A stretch of DNA of 64,000 bases from Siphonodentalium dalli (taxonomy: Eukaryota > Mollusca > Scaphopoda > Gadilida > Siphonodentaliidae), in NCBI GenBank assembly GCA_032622095.1, contig CP136065.1:150539577-150603576 (forward strand). Direction: 5' to 3'. A program made the position numbers and the translations under genes. The notes under the pieces are model-generated. The model was not told where the DNA came from. It was given only the letters and a program-made list of their open reading frames with translations, and made no database searches. Positions 52,440 to 64,000 of the stretch are shown piece after piece; the stretch's first letter is position 1, and every line of letters starts with the position of its first letter.

Positions 52440-52890
52440 GAAGTAATAAGAAAGTCACCAATCAGCATTGCAAAATGGGACTTGGTGTTCAGATAACAGT
52501 AAAATGCACTGGTTGTACGCCGTTGATTGGGGAAGTCACACAAAAAGACATAAAATCAGTACGTTTGATATCTTCTACCAGAAAGTCTCATATTTGCTTC
52601 CAAAATTGTATTTGGTGTTACCTAGATCATGCCATGAACCTGTACTTTGGCTAACGCTACGGCGTTAGGCAGACTTAGAGTATCATGGCATGATCTTGGT
52701 GTTACCGAGAAAAGTGCAGCATTTACATGTAGAATGAAAAAAATATAACATACAATAACAAAATTGTGGAAAGAGGCACACCGTTGGATGGGGAAGTCTC
52801 ACACGAAGGCATAAAATCAGCATTATTGATATTTTTACCAGAAAGTCTCAATTTGGCATTGCAAAATTGGTTTTAGTGTGACAGAGAAAA
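52440..52890. repeat. Two-copy tandem repeat
   Basis: CATTGCAAAA..., GGGGAAGTC.CACA, CATAAAATCAG and ACCAGAAAGTCTCA appear in the same order at 52468-52610 and again at 52760-52880 (partly permuted). Confidence 0.6.
52623..52695. mobile_element. 73 bp hairpin insertion with 11 bp direct repeats
   Basis: The ends AGATCATGCCATGA and TCATGGCATGATC are inverted. A second nested palindrome CTAACGCTACGGCGTTAG fills the middle. TTGGTGTTACC occurs on both sides (52612-52622 and 52696-52706), a clean target duplication. Confidence 0.75.
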
Positions 52891-53313
52891 GTGCCCCATT
52901 CAGAACGAAAAAGAATCGACGAGAGAAGTTTCGTTGTGAAAAAATGTCTGCCGACATGCAATCGCTTCCGGGTATGGATCACATGACCGGAGATAATGTC
53001 ACTGGTCGAAATGGCGATTGTCCGAGGCCATCCCCGATAAGAGTAGCGATGTCGGACGGCTGTGGCGTCCCGATGAGAGTAGCGAGATCGGACGGCCGTG
53101 GCGTCTAATCTGATGGTAGCTTTGTGGTTTGGAACACATTGTTCGACAGTACTATTAATAATATTTTCCGTAATGGATAGCTTACTAATTGCTGATTAAA
53201 GATACACAGTCCCATCTGACACAATACAACTATAATTGATACGTGTTCTATGCCTGAAAATAATTAGATCCTTCCAATCAGTCTATTAAATACAGGTTGT
53301 AACAGTTGTGGAC
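52891..53313. other. Spacer with a CpG-richer patch
   Basis: 52940-53105 is GC-richer, with a short repeat (GAGAGTAGCGA(G/T)(A/G)TCGGACGG, twice). The 76-codon frame at 52878 has no recognised domain. Confidence 0.35.
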
Positions 53314-53789
53314 ATGCTGGATGGAGTTCGGAGTTAAATGAAATTTTTCAAATACTTGATAAAAGTGAAATGTTTGACAACAGATTGGTATGTGATCTAG
53401 ATGAAGCAAACAAACTTATTGACACATACTTTAATGACAAATGGCAAGAAAGTCTGGAACATGTACCAAAGCTATGAACATATATTCTGTTTAAATTTGA
53501 ATTTAAAACCGAGGAATATGTCTCAATGAATCTTGCCCGCTCAAACAGATCATTATTGACACAATTCCGATGTGGGGTACTCCCTTTAAGAATTGAAACG
53601 GGTAGATTTAAAGGAGAAAAACCTCATGAACTTTCCGCAAAAATTAAGAAGGAACTTCTAACTGAAATGATGAAGTCTGATAATGATGCAATTCAAATAT
53701 TAATGAATAAATATCCAAGAGAATGTGCCACCTTCATAAATAAAGCATATAGCGGAAGAAATGATCACTTGTATGTTAGACAGCGATAA
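53314..53789 (+). pseudogene. LINE ORF2 C-terminal scrap
   Basis: One frame with a single TGA (53475). It reads KWQESLEHVPKL, stop, TYILFKFEFKTEEYVSMNLA, then RSLLTQFRCGVLPLRIETGR. This is the 'RSxxAQfRxGxLPLxIExGR' tail of LINE proteins. The CCHC knuckle that should follow is missing and the frame continues directly to PRECATFINKAYSGRNDHLY. An internal deletion is likely. Confidence 0.7.
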
Positions 53790-53798
53790 ATATGGCAA

Positions 53799-53831
53799 AG
53801 AGAGAGAGAGAGACAGATGGGGAGATGGGGA

Positions 53832-53909
<78 letters not shown>
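53799..53909. repeat. (GA)n microsatellite
   Basis: GAGA-rich purine tract with GGGGA and CAGAGA interruptions. Confidence 0.85.
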
Positions 53910-54880
53910 TATCGGGATATTATAGTGACTTATAGGCCCAGGAGGCCGGGTGCTTTTATGTCAACATTCTTTTTTGTTTCACACTAATGTAATTTATGCA
54001 CATCTCACTTAAAATAAATATTCAAACAACAATAATAACAGGTTCTGATATCGGCTGTCAAAAGCACAGGTCATGTGGTCAAAAGGGGAAGTTTTAAAAG
54101 GTTTTGTGATTTTATCAGGCTATAAAATATTTCAATTGATCGCCTCTGATAAACAGCCTCCATGTTTTTGTTTCCCAAAAGCAGTAGATAATAAAGAGCG
54201 GTCTCACTTATGATAATTCGTGTCATTTTGACTGATGGATGTTTTTGTATATTTTCGCAATGTTCGTGCCATGCAAATATGGTTACTACAAGTATTTTAA
54301 TTTTTTCATTTTGCATGCTATATAAGTTGAAAATTATATTTTGAAAGTTTGACTAATTTTGTGTGGATCGTGGATCTTTAATTTCTCCAATCTTTGCTGC
54401 TGTGGGTGACTCCGAAATATAACAGAAAATGCAACACACATATGTGGTATTTGAGAAGTAAAGTGAGCTCAGTACATTGACGTAAATAAGGTTCTGTTCA
54501 CAAATTTTGACATGATGTGTCCTGGGTTGCTCAAATTACAACATCCGACAAATTAAGTAATATGTCAGAACAATTTAAATTCTCTATGATTATATTTGGA
54601 GCAGTAACCTGCCCTAGAGATTAAAATTGTATAAAATCATGTTTAATTTGCCAGCCAGTGTTTTTATAAATGACTCCATATATATATACAGTATACTGTC
54701 TGATGTCAATCGATCGAAATAAATGTTGCATGCCCCGACATGCAGGACGGCCTGTTGCCACAATATCTAATATATTGAATGCATCAAGGTTTTGTTTTAT
54801 AACATGAACAAAAACAAAACAAGTTCTATTTTCCAATAGGCTTGCACGGTGAATGGTTGATACATGTAGCTTATTGAGAT
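53910..54880. other. Intergenic, no gene recognised
   Basis: AT-rich; no named repeat. Confidence 0.4.
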
Positions 54881-54919
54881 TGAAATCAATGCAATATTGT
54901 TAACAAATATACAAACAAA

Positions 54920-56243
54920 ATGTTGTGCGATGACAAAGACAAAGCTGAAACTTTAAATAGTATCTTTGTTGCAAATAGCTCATTAGGAAAGAAAGCGAAA
55001 TGTTTGCCGAATTTTGTTGAACGAACAGATGAAGTTATCACTGAAATACCGATTAGTGAGTCAAAAATTTCAAAAATTTTGAAAGATCTACCAACGAAAA
55101 AGCTTGTGGGTCAGATGGTATTAGTAATCGCATGCTTGAAGAAACACATGCTACTGTATGCAAACCACTTAGTATATTATTTCAGAAATCGATAGACCTT
55201 TGTCAGTTCCCAGATGAATGGAAAAAAGCGGATGTTATACCTCTTTTCAAAAAAGGTGACCAAAAAGATCCTAATAATTATAGGCCAGTTTCACTTCTGA
55301 GCGTTCTCGGTAAAATATTAAAAAAAATTATCCATAATAAATTACTTGAGCATTTACAAGAAAATAACTTGTTGTATGATTATCAGTCTGGGTTCCTTCC
55401 TAAACATAGTACCGAATATCAGCTTATTGAAATAGTTCATAGTATAGCAGAAGCACTAGACGAAGGATGTAACACTTGTGCGGTTTTCTGTGATGTGTCC
55501 AAAGCGTTCGATAAAGTTTGGCATGAAGGACTTTTACACAAAATGGAGAAATATGGGATTAAAGGCAACACTTCTTTTATGGTTTAAGAGTTATCTTAGC
55601 AATCGCCAACAAAGGGTTAGGGTCAATGCCTACGTCTCAATGTATGACTGTTTAGATTGTGGAGTGCCCCAGGGGTCCGTCATCGGTCCTCTCCTATTTT
55701 TGCTCTACATTAACGATATAGCCGATAGTATGGAATCCAAAACGTGTTTCTATGCAGATGATACTTGTCTAATGAAGAATAGTCCTGACCTAAACACACT
55801 TGAAATCTCACTGAATAACGACATGGTTAAGCTGAACAATTGGTCGAGGCAATGGATGGTGAAATTCAATCCATCAAAAACCAATCTAATGTTTTTTGGA
55901 AGTTTCCCTGAAAATACTAGGCCCGTGATTAAATTCAATGGTGAAGTCCTGGAATACACCGAAAATCACAAGAAGTTAGGCATTGAACTGCAGAGTGATC
56001 TCAAATGGAATATGTGTATTGACAACACGTGTAAACGTGATAATGCGAGATTGTCCAAAATAAGGAAACTTAAATGTATACTAAGCAGAAAGACTTTAGA
56101 AACAATGTTCTTGGCATACGTGAGACCACTTCTCGAATATGCAAGCCCAGTGTGGTTTGGCGCTCCGAATTACCTCCTTAAAAACCTTAATGATATTCAG
56201 TTAGATACAGCCAGAATCGTGACTGGTTGCACTTGTTCTGTAT
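54920..56243 (+). pseudogene. LINE element D, RT fragment
   Basis: A CR1/jockey-type RT: DKAETLNSIF, ACGSDGISNRMLEETH, WKKADVIPLFKKGD, NYRPVSLLSVLGKILKKIIH, VFCDVSKAFDKVWHEG, GVPQGSVIGPLLFLLYIND and motif C CFYADDTCLM, then FNPSKTNLMFFG and LEYASPVWFG. One-base frameshifts lie in an A run near 55103 and near 55565. The endonuclease is absent upstream. Homology stops at VTGCTCSVST, so the C-terminus is lost. All RT catalytic Asp residues are still present. It is clearly distinct from the A/B/E family. Confidence 0.85.
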
Positions 56244-56281
56244 CCACTGTCGGATACCCGTTTAGGTTCGTACGTTTCAAG

Positions 56282-56310
56282 ATGGCGGCGCCCAGTAAAC
56301 AAGATAAACG
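56282..56310 (+). CDS. Possible first coding exon (MAAPSKQDK)
   Basis: CAAGATGGCGGCGCCC matches the YY1-type initiator element (AAGATGGCGGC) that often overlaps start codons of TATA-less genes. The frame reads nine codons plus CG and meets a consensus donor ACG/GTAAGT, phase 2. No downstream exon was identified inside the window, so the gene is unproven. Some transposons also carry this motif. Confidence 0.35.
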
Positions 56311-57441
56311 GTAAGTGTATATATTGTCTCCAAGCATCAATTAACGACATCTTTCGGTGATACACCTTTAAACAGTTATGTAGGAATTTGTATGCAAAAA
56401 CCTATGTGACATGCCTTTCGCATGACAGGCATGTGAATTGTTGTATTTGGCGTGTCAAGTCGTCATAATTTTTCGAAATTTTATCGAGGCGGCGAAATGT
56501 TCGCTTTTTCGTAATTTTTTGGCCCTGGGCTCATGTATCCGCAAATTTATGTATGGTTGTGGGTAGATTATGTTAACACACATCTTCGGAATGCAAAACC
56601 AGCGATATTTTTATTGTCTAACTCCGAAAAACGACCTTTGATAATTTCAAAATGATACAGGGCGAATGTACTGACTGTCAATTTTCGACAAAAGCGATGC
56701 CGCTGGTTTGTTTATATAGCAACGAGCTAGTAACGGAAGTCAGTAGCAATGGCGCCAACTCTATACATCTACTCCGCAACGTCGCCGGCATGTACTGCGT
56801 AAGGGTGGCGTCATGGAGAGAAACGGACCAGTGAGCGGGGCTGGATTTAGTCCCGTCGCTGGCTCAGTCCACTCCGCTTACTACTCCGTAACGTTACGCT
56901 CCCGACAGAGTCCAGTCGGGACCACCATCTTAGGAACGCCTTAGCGTAGTGAAGGCATAGAGCTAGCGTCTGGTCTAGGCTGGATTGGGCATGGTCGAGA
57001 TTAGGAATTCAGCTAACGGCAATATTGCGCGTAGGAATATCTAACATTGAAGCGGTGAACCGGACTATACATTGCGACAGGTTATTGATGAATACCCCCC
57101 CCCCGCAAATATGTGGTGTTTCCGGGGGTAGAATGTTCATTATATGTATGTATATTATATACCTTGTGTTTGTTCGTCTTCAGTGCTCACATTAAATTTT
57201 GTCAGTGTATTATACTAGGGAGAGGAGGGTATTCTAAGTGATTATAGCACTCGTCCTCCAATCCCTTTTGTCATAAATCAATTTATGAACAATAAAATAT
57301 GTTTAAAAAAATTAATTGTTAACAGCTTCTCGAGAGACTTATTGCCATTTCACCAGGGTCTCACGAGAGCATGCAGATCGCCCCAGTGCGGATTGCTCTC
57401 TGATGTTTACATGGGACAAGGGTCTCCATAATATTGAATAA
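56311..57441. other. Region with CpG-rich patch, no gene recognised
   Basis: 56740-56960 is GC/CpG-rich. It contains ACCACCATCTTAGG, i.e. AAGATGGTGG on the - strand, a second YY1-like site facing the first. AATAAA occurs at 57290. Confidence 0.35.
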
Positions 57442-57770
57442 CTAGCTGATGTGCCCGACTTCGTCCGGGCAATTTAGGGATTTATTTGTGATCGCCTCCG
57501 TCTGGGCATATTGCCTATATGAGCGTATATAAGCGAGGCCCAGGTCAAGGACATGGTCGCACGTGAAATTGGACCGCCCATATTTTCCCCGGATCAAAGT
57601 GGTCCCTACATACCAAAGTGGGATCGGTCGAGACAGAAGTTCCAAAAAATATATAATATATATCACATCTTTTATTCACAAGCCGATTTTATACCCCCAC
57701 CACTTTCAAAGAAAATGGGAGCAGATATGAATTAACTTGGTCCGTCTGTCAATCAATCCTTCCGGGTATA
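57442..57770 (-). mobile_element. Helitron H3, 3' end (5' limit unknown)
   Basis: On the - strand the hairpin TGCCCGGACGAAGTCGGGCA is followed by CATCAG and CTAG/T. This is the same 3' architecture and near the same sequence as H2. The 5' end was not found; the right boundary given is arbitrary. Confidence 0.6.
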
Positions 57771-58254
57771 TATACCTCAGCCATGGGAAATTTCGTACGA
57801 ATGTTCCGCATCGGTAAAACCTTCAAATGAGGAATTGACAATTACATTGTTCGCGAGTTTCTCGTCCTAGAGTTATTCATCTTTGTTTTCCTAGAAATAT
57901 TGTTTTTTTTGTCCGCCAATTTCAATTTATCTCGCCTGTTGGTGAGGTTGTCAACGTTCGTTTAGAAACATGTCATTTTGCGGATATTTGTGTCTTAGAT
58001 GAAAACGAAGTACAAAAGCTTGTACCACGCATATTTCGTTTGGTTTCGATACTTTGCCTCCATTAACACTTTTCTTACTAAATACTCGTTGACGAATATA
58101 TGTTTCCTTAAGAAATTTTCAAATAATAAATTTAACAAATTACCTTATAAGCCGGTTGTTGAACTTATTATCTGAATATTTTCCATCAATGAATATGAAT
58201 TCCTTCTGTTTACGTATAGATGAATCTTCCAGTTATTGTTTAATCCAGCAATCA

Positions 58255-58469
58255 ATACGCCCTGTCAGTAACTCGCGGCCATATATTGGATCCACCAGGT
58301 CCGGTTTCGTGGTTTCATAGATTCATCCAGAAACGTTTCCGTGGTTTTAGTGCTAAAGGTCAAAGTTTTGGAGTAGCATTTCCATATATGGAGCTTTTGA
58401 ATTATTATTATATGACTTCAATATATGGAAAGCGAAGTAAAACTACCGCGAGTTAGTAACAGGGCGTAT
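58255..58469. mobile_element. 215 bp MITE with 24 bp TIRs
   Basis: ATACGCCCTGTCAGTAACTC plus GCGG at the left, and the inverse (two mismatches) at the right, bound a non-coding centre that itself contains CCATATAT..GG/CAATATATGG words. Confidence 0.75.
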
Positions 58470-58921
58470 CCATTAAGATTAATATATAGCTGTTTTGATA
58501 TTTATTATCCAAGAGTTGTTGTGGGTTATTTCTTGATTGTCTGCTGTATAATGTAATACGTACTCTATCTCTCTGCTCTATCTCTTCCTACTAGAATATT
58601 CGACAACAACAAACTAAAATTGGACGATGTTACCAAACAGACACGAAGAAGAAGTATCTGGTACTACAAGTATTTAGTGTGTTGTGGAACTCTCTGATTG
58701 TGTGATCGAATTGTAATAGAGAATAAAGCAGTTATTTTTCGTAAATTTGATATCCAAATTGGCACCACACACAACGGCATTCTTACCTCTGATTTATATA
58801 GAGCGACTCTCGTTCGTGAAATCATTGCCTTTTGTTTATCGACGATAATTCGTCCCTTTAAGCATCTGAATTAAGAAGTAAATATTTACAATTCTGTGAA
58901 GTTCTGACATTGTATTTTCTG
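58470..58921. other. Intergenic, no gene recognised
   Basis: Nothing supported. Confidence 0.4.
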
Positions 58922-59092
58922 AAATGGTAATTAACCCTTTCATGGCGGGAGAAGATGGTACATCATTAAAGTTCCTGCGCCAGCGCATTCTCTTATATTC
59001 GAGAGTCTCCCACGTGGAGCCGCGCATATATAAGAGAACGCAATGGCGTACCAGATCAAGGTAATTATTGTTAGGCCAATGTATTTGCATTT
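58922..59092. repeat. Dispersed palindromic repeat R3, copy 2
   Basis: Matches 28905-29105 (TTAACCCTTTCATG, GAGAGTCTCCCACGTGGAGC, ATATATAAGAGAACGCAATG, GTTAGGCCAATGTAT). Confidence 0.65.
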
Positions 59093-59908
59093 TTTTCCGT
59101 GGACAAAGTGCCTGGGTATTCGCTCGCAAGTTTTGTTTCCATCGAAAGTACATGATACATTAAGCAATTAAACTAAGAGTGTTATTAAAATGTTGATTTT
59201 AGATATACAAGATGTAGTAATGTTGTGAAAATAGCCCCAGTTTATGCCGAGTTTGTGGGGCAATTTGGACAAAGAAATTATTTTCTAGTGACAGAATGTC
59301 TGGCTGACAGTTCTCTGACTCAATATATTTTACCCCTGGATCTTTACAGAAAGTTCATGAATGCTATTTTAAAAGGTTAGGTGTGGAATTCCATTGCGGA
59401 TATACCAATTTCACCGTGCAGGAATGTGGTGGGTTCGTGACGGGATGTAACATGTTTTGAGAGCGAACTGTGCAATTATGCAATTGATATATGTAGTATA
59501 TACCTATAAATGTTCTACAACGTTTACGCCCCTGATTACGCGGGGTATTACGGGTCCCTATACCGGCGTCAGAATTAAGTATAGTTTTCATAATGGACAT
59601 GTTTTTCTCTCATATGACGGCTATTCGACGCCTCCGGTTCGAAGATTGCCTTTTGGAACATTTGAAAAACTAATTGCCCCATGCATGCCACTATTAAGTG
59701 ACCTTCATGTGATATCTGAATTGATGTCCCAATATAAAACAATATTCACATGCTGCGGACTAAGACATCCCATATAACAATGGACGTTGCCAGAGGATCT
59801 CCGTTGTATTATATGGTATCCACCTTGAATTCCCGCTGCACCCCTTCAACTATAGAACGCAACTCTCAAGTTCTTGATATTCCATTTTCACACACAAGTC
59901 TGAGTTTA
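59093..59908. other. Intergenic with unexplained open frame
   Basis: A 106-codon frame (59457-59777) has no recognised domain, no clear splice context and ordinary AT-rich codons. It was not called. Confidence 0.4.
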
Positions 59909-60418
59909 GCGTGCCTGTCATTTGCAGAATGAGGTCCCCAGATGGTGAATTTAGTGACACTATCCCGTATAGCGGGCTATATATATAGAATAACTAAATT
60001 CACCCACTGCATGGAGACCTCATTCTGCTTAGGCCTCATCTTCTCTGGAAAGTTTCTTTATTACCAATTTTCTACACATAGATTCTCTTTCTTTTTTAGT
60101 TTAGTTTCTCTATATCACCAAATTGGCAGACGACATTGCATAATCAAGGTTCCCAATGGGTGTACATCACAATATTCGCCATTTGGGAACTTCAATCTGA
60201 GTCTATGTCTCACATAGCAGATGAGGCCATGCAGAATGAGGTCCACAGAGGGTAAAGTTGGTGATGCTAGCCCGCTATGCGGGATAGCGTCACTAAAATT
60301 ACCCTCTGGGGCCCGCTAAACGCAGGCTTGTGCATCCCCCCATTAGGATTGCAATTTTCGAACTGGTACCTAACGCTTTCCAACTATTGGAAATTCCAAC
60401 CTGCATGACAGACACAGT
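59909..60418. mobile_element. Composite double-hairpin MITE, copy 2
   Basis: The left end GCCTGTCATTTGCAGAATG and the right end CTGCATGACAGACACAGT are inverted. Two palindromes of ~90-105 bp (59924-60028 and 60231-60320) carry GCAGAATGAGGTC and AATTTAGTGAC/GTCACTAAA. Between them, GGTTCCCAATGGGTGTACAT is a diverged inverse of the linker in copy 1. Confidence 0.75.
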
Positions 60419-60419
60419 C

Positions 60420-60600
60420 GTAGGTTGAAAATGTTCCAAGCGATGGCCATTTCAGCGCATGTTTTTGACCGAAAGTAGAACATTTCCTACTATTGGTCTA
60501 AAACAACACATTTCGCACAAAATACTGGTCGGAAATTCAAACTATCAGCATAATTTCAACCTATTTTCGAAGTTAAGTTTCCAACTGATCTTGTGTCGTG
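60420..60600 (+). repeat. Dispersed repeat, copy 2 (partner at 5384-5570)
   Basis: See the partner: GATGGCCATTTCAG, CTATTGGTCTAAAACAACA, ATAATTTCAACCTA and TTTCCAACTGATC in order. Confidence 0.6.
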
Positions 60601-61250
60601 CATGGAATTTCCAACTGTTTATTTTGTTTAACCAAATCCTGCTTATAAATATTAAAAACGTTCACTCGGCACCGACTATAAGGTTCTGTTCAAACATAAC
60701 CCGGGTAAGATAAAATATGCTGTATATACCGTTCATGGATAACTTTTTATATCATCTTCTTGAAAATCCCCTGCATTATAACAATACGGCATTCAAATTC
60801 CCGATCATACACACTCAGAATTATTCAGAATCAAATGATTCTTCACGGCTATTTTATCCTTCAGAATCAACGTGGAATAAAATTTAGAGAACCAACCCAG
60901 AAATTTGATTCTCTATTCATTGTCTCTATATATACGCACATTGGTTCTCCAAGCTTCATAAAACACATAACTGGCTCGAGAATAGTTTGCAGTTCTTGAT
61001 TGAAGTCCTCGCTTCAAACCTCACGCAAAAGGCAATTATATATATAAGTGTAAAAGCCGCCATTTTTTTTAGATCATGCTGATTTTGCCAATTATTTGTT
61101 CAGTTATATTAACTTTTCAGCAATGTGTACCGCAAATTCGCGATGCCCATGACATGGATTTATCTTTGTGGGACGAAGATGGGGTGGATTCAAGATTATT
61201 TATTGTTGTTCTAATTACATGTGTAATACCCGAACAAATCAAATATAATA
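60601..61250. other. Intergenic spacer before LINE E
   Basis: Nothing recognised. Confidence 0.4.
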
Positions 61251-64000
61251 GATTGATTGATTGATTTATTTTTACCTCCATTCTGGAGACATAGTATATA
61301 CATAAATTACATTAATATTTGTACATATGTGAATAGTTGATGATAATATACAGATTATGCGCAGTTGCACACTGGTGTTCCGTTAGTGCTATTCGCACCC
61401 TAAGCGGCACATATGGATCACATAAACGTACGTTTCCTGATGCTTCATGCACAGGTAGTGTGTCAGCGGACACGGAGTCCCTTCATCGCGCAACATGAGT
61501 GAAGCAGGAAAACAGATGCATCAATTCGTAAGTTCCCAAAACAATTTATCGCATCCAGACGGTCGTAGCTTCTCGTGCTTCCAAGTAGCATAGCAACTAC
61601 GCTTTTTTGTGGGATGGCTTGCAGGGACGCGCAGGCATGGATCCCAAATGCGTCGATAACCCTTTCCCAGAAGATGTCACGAAGCTGAACAAGAATAGGA
61701 GATTGGCATTGGAACAGCGCATGCATGATCTCGTTGTTGTAGACATTTCCGCACTGAGAATAATTTATGTGATTAGCGTATGTTGTTTTGTTTAGTAACA
61801 ACGATAAATGTCTCAGCTCTTTCGAATTTCGGCGGTTGTGCGAAAGTAGAGACCAGATACTCCACGGTGACAGTGGGTCAGAATGACACTCCAGAAAAAG
61901 AGACAGGTTGCCGTCGTTGCTGACAGCACCCAACCATTCCTTCCGATAAACGATTTCTATGTTGCATTTCACAAGGCACATCCAATGTTGTTTACTCGGG
62001 AAAGAACCGGTGTCCATGAAATCCAAGACGAACTGTAGAAGGTCATATTTCACCAGCAATGGTATTGCTTCTGCCACAAAGCCTGATAGTTTTCTTCCAA
62101 AGAAAAAGTGTTGGTGCAGCTTCAGCACAAATATTTCGAGTGGTGTCTGGTGGCAGCGTGGGAGATGAATAATGTTTGCAATGAATAGCAGTTTCCTGGT
62201 GTGGAGTTCCTTCTCGATTGGAAGAAGTCACATACAACTGAGCGCAACGTTGGTGCTGGTTCTAACTGGGAAAGTTTGGCAGTGCTTTACACAAGAGCGT
62301 AACCCTTTTTCTAGTGTTTGAAGAGCTGAAGTGTTTCCCAGTGGAAACAACTCACCGCCATATAGTGCTCTGGGAAGAACCACAGATTTAATCAGTCTCG
62401 ACATTGTTGTTGGTGTGCACGATTTAAGTGTCTCTTTGTCAACTAAGGAGAAGTAAGTGCGGCGTAACTTGTCTGACATTTTGTCAGCTCGCTTTGTGGC
62501 GGTTGAAGATTTTGTTTGCAGAATCCCGAGATGAGAACATTCCGTGGTCTCCGTTATTATAGTCCCACCAAGGCTCCACGATCTAGGACCGGAATAACGT
62601 TGACTAACAGCCTCATTAAATACAACAACTTGACTTTTTGAAGGGGAGAACACAAAACGCCATTTTCTGCTATAGTCATGACAGATGTGTAGCATTGCAT
62701 CAAGTCCTTGTTTCGTCAATGACATGATAGCGATATCATCCGCGGTGGTAGGCGCCGCGCACGGAATTCCATTCACTGATAGGCCTATTCTACTGGATGA
62801 TAGTTCTTTTAGCAGCTCGTCTATGTAGACCAGATAGAAAAAAGGAGAGCTGACGGCTCCTTGTCGACTGCCTTGGCGCATATCCAAAGGTTCAGATATA
62901 CATACATTGAACAGTACTTGGCTAGTACACTCAGTGTGCATATTACAAATTAGTTTAAGCAGATTCCCCTTTACTCCCAGCTGGTGCAGTTTCCACAGAA
63001 GTCCGGAATGCCAAACCTTATCGAAGGCTTTTTGGGAGTCTAAAAAACACGTGTATACACGGGAACCATAGTCTTTTGCGAAGCTGATTTCTTCTTGCAA
63101 GATGAATGAAGTCATGGTACAGCTTACACCTTTCTGGAAACCATGTTGACGAACGTGTGGAAAGTCAGATGGGATATTGGTGGAGTATATTCTATTCATG
63201 AGTATGCATTCGAAAAGTTTATAAAAAAACTGGCAGGAGTGTGATGGCCCGGTAGCTGTCAGGTTTTTCTTTCGGTTTTGGGTCTCCTTTAAACAGTGGA
63301 ATTATCACGCCGATTTTTAGTTTCGCGGGAATGTACATCAAAGATAAGATACCGCTGTACAACTCACACAGGATTTTGAGGAAGGGCTGACTGCAGTAAA
63401 TGATGTGTTCGTTCACCAAACCATCTACTCCGCCTGATTTATTTCGCTTTAGATATCGAACTACATTGCTTAGTTCCTGCACAGTAACACGAGCACACGA
63501 ATCGTCATCGTCATGATTATCCGCTGTTAAAATAGTCTTTACTTTCTGTTCAATTTCATGTTCGAACATAGCGTCGGCGTGTACACATGGAGAGTATAAT
63601 TGTGAAAAATAGATTTCCCAACCACGTATTATATCGTTCGGGTCGCGCACAAGTATGTTGCCGAATTCCATTGTTGATGCAATTGAATGAGAACGCACCT
63701 TGTCAGTATTCACAAGTTTCCAGAAAGAGGTTTGGTCGTGTGACGCGAAGTGTTCGAGGTCATCAAAAACACGCTGTTGTTGTCTCTCTGCTGCAAGTCG
63801 TGTCTCGCTTCGAAAAATTCGCTTTGCGTTTTTATAGGCAACGTATGTCGTGGAAGAAGCTGCGTATTCTCTGCCGGACCGGATCCATTCGATTCGCCTC
63901 ATTTTAACACATTCATGCAGCTTTGATAACTCTGAATTCCAGTAGGGTTTGGCATTCACACGGTGCGTCTTTTTGCCAGCTGCGATCGACGACGCTGCGA
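61251..64000 (-). mobile_element. LINE element E, 3' half
   Basis: A minus-strand member of the A/B family. Its 3' end reads CTCCAGAATGGAG (stem-loop), GTAAAAATAA and (ATCA)n. ORF2 lies at 61463-64000. The endonuclease and ORF1 lie beyond the right edge. Confidence 0.85.
61463..64000 (-). pseudogene. LINE E ORF2 (RT and C-terminus), two lesions
   Basis: The frame enters the window open (NAKPYWNSELSKLHE). It has a frameshift in a T7 run near 63230 (PVF, then YKLFECIL) and an in-frame TGA at 62228-62230. RT motifs: RAITLLPVF, CFLDSQKAFDKVWHSG, GSRQGAVSSP, motif C APTTADDIAIMS and SPSKSQVVVFNE. The C-terminal knuckle reads YSQCGN...HALFQC, so its first Cys is Tyr. Only two disabling changes over ~845 codons indicate a fairly young copy. 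Confidence 0.88.

Overview
This is a piece of an animal nuclear genome, most likely a mollusc or another marine invertebrate. The evidence is an AT-rich background, spliced exons with GT/GC-AG introns, several families of CR1/jockey-type LINEs, a Ty3/Gypsy relic, Helitrons and many small palindromic elements. There are no bacterial operons, CRISPR arrays or rRNA genes. The organism is inferred from style only; no single feature fixes the species.

One host gene organises the window. On the + strand, ten exons between 6648 and 48944 splice into one uninterrupted 582-residue protein. It has every hallmark of an SLC22 (organic cation/anion/carnitine) transporter of the major facilitator superfamily: a four-cysteine first extracellular loop, the GDxxGRK loop after TM2, PESIRWL after TM6 and PETRG at the end of TM12. 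Phases match at all nine introns, and intron 7 uses a GC-AG donor. The introns are 1.7 to 11.5 kb long and carry almost all the rest of the content.

Layout: 1-1435 is the 5' part of a LINE ORF2 on the - strand. 1745-3345 is a three-copy tandem repeat. 3346-6600 is the upstream flank of the SLC22 gene. Intron 1 (6848-18297) holds a TTAA-ended MITE, a LINE scrap, a decayed 6.3 kb LINE (element A) and a LINE C-terminal scrap. Introns 2-5 carry MITEs and palindromes. Intron 6 (28157-34687) holds a Gypsy relic and a non-autonomous Helitron. Intron 7 holds a second Helitron between two copies of a 466 bp element. Intron 8 (38039-46370) holds a tRNA-like SINE broken by a 950 bp foldback element and a young LINE (element B) with an intact ORF2, flanked by two 541 bp direct repeats that are identical wherever compared. 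Downstream of the gene lie a minisatellite, a broken RecQ-like helicase fragment, a LINE C-terminal scrap, a decayed FYADD-type LINE (element D), a possible first exon with a YY1-like ATG context, a Helitron 3' end, MITEs, and the 3' half of a third relative of A and B (element E), which runs off the right edge.

Elements A, B and E form one LINE family. They share an ORF1 C-terminal domain (A and B), an RT motif C without its aromatic residue (Q/H/T-A-D-D), a C-x2-C-x9-H-x4-C knuckle (degraded in E), and a GGAGG 3' end followed by a short A/T-rich repeat. No clearly new defence or metabolic system was seen. The most unusual observations are the 541 bp repeats around LINE B, the Helitron trio, the composite double-hairpin MITEs and a 73 bp insertion with an 11 bp direct repeat.
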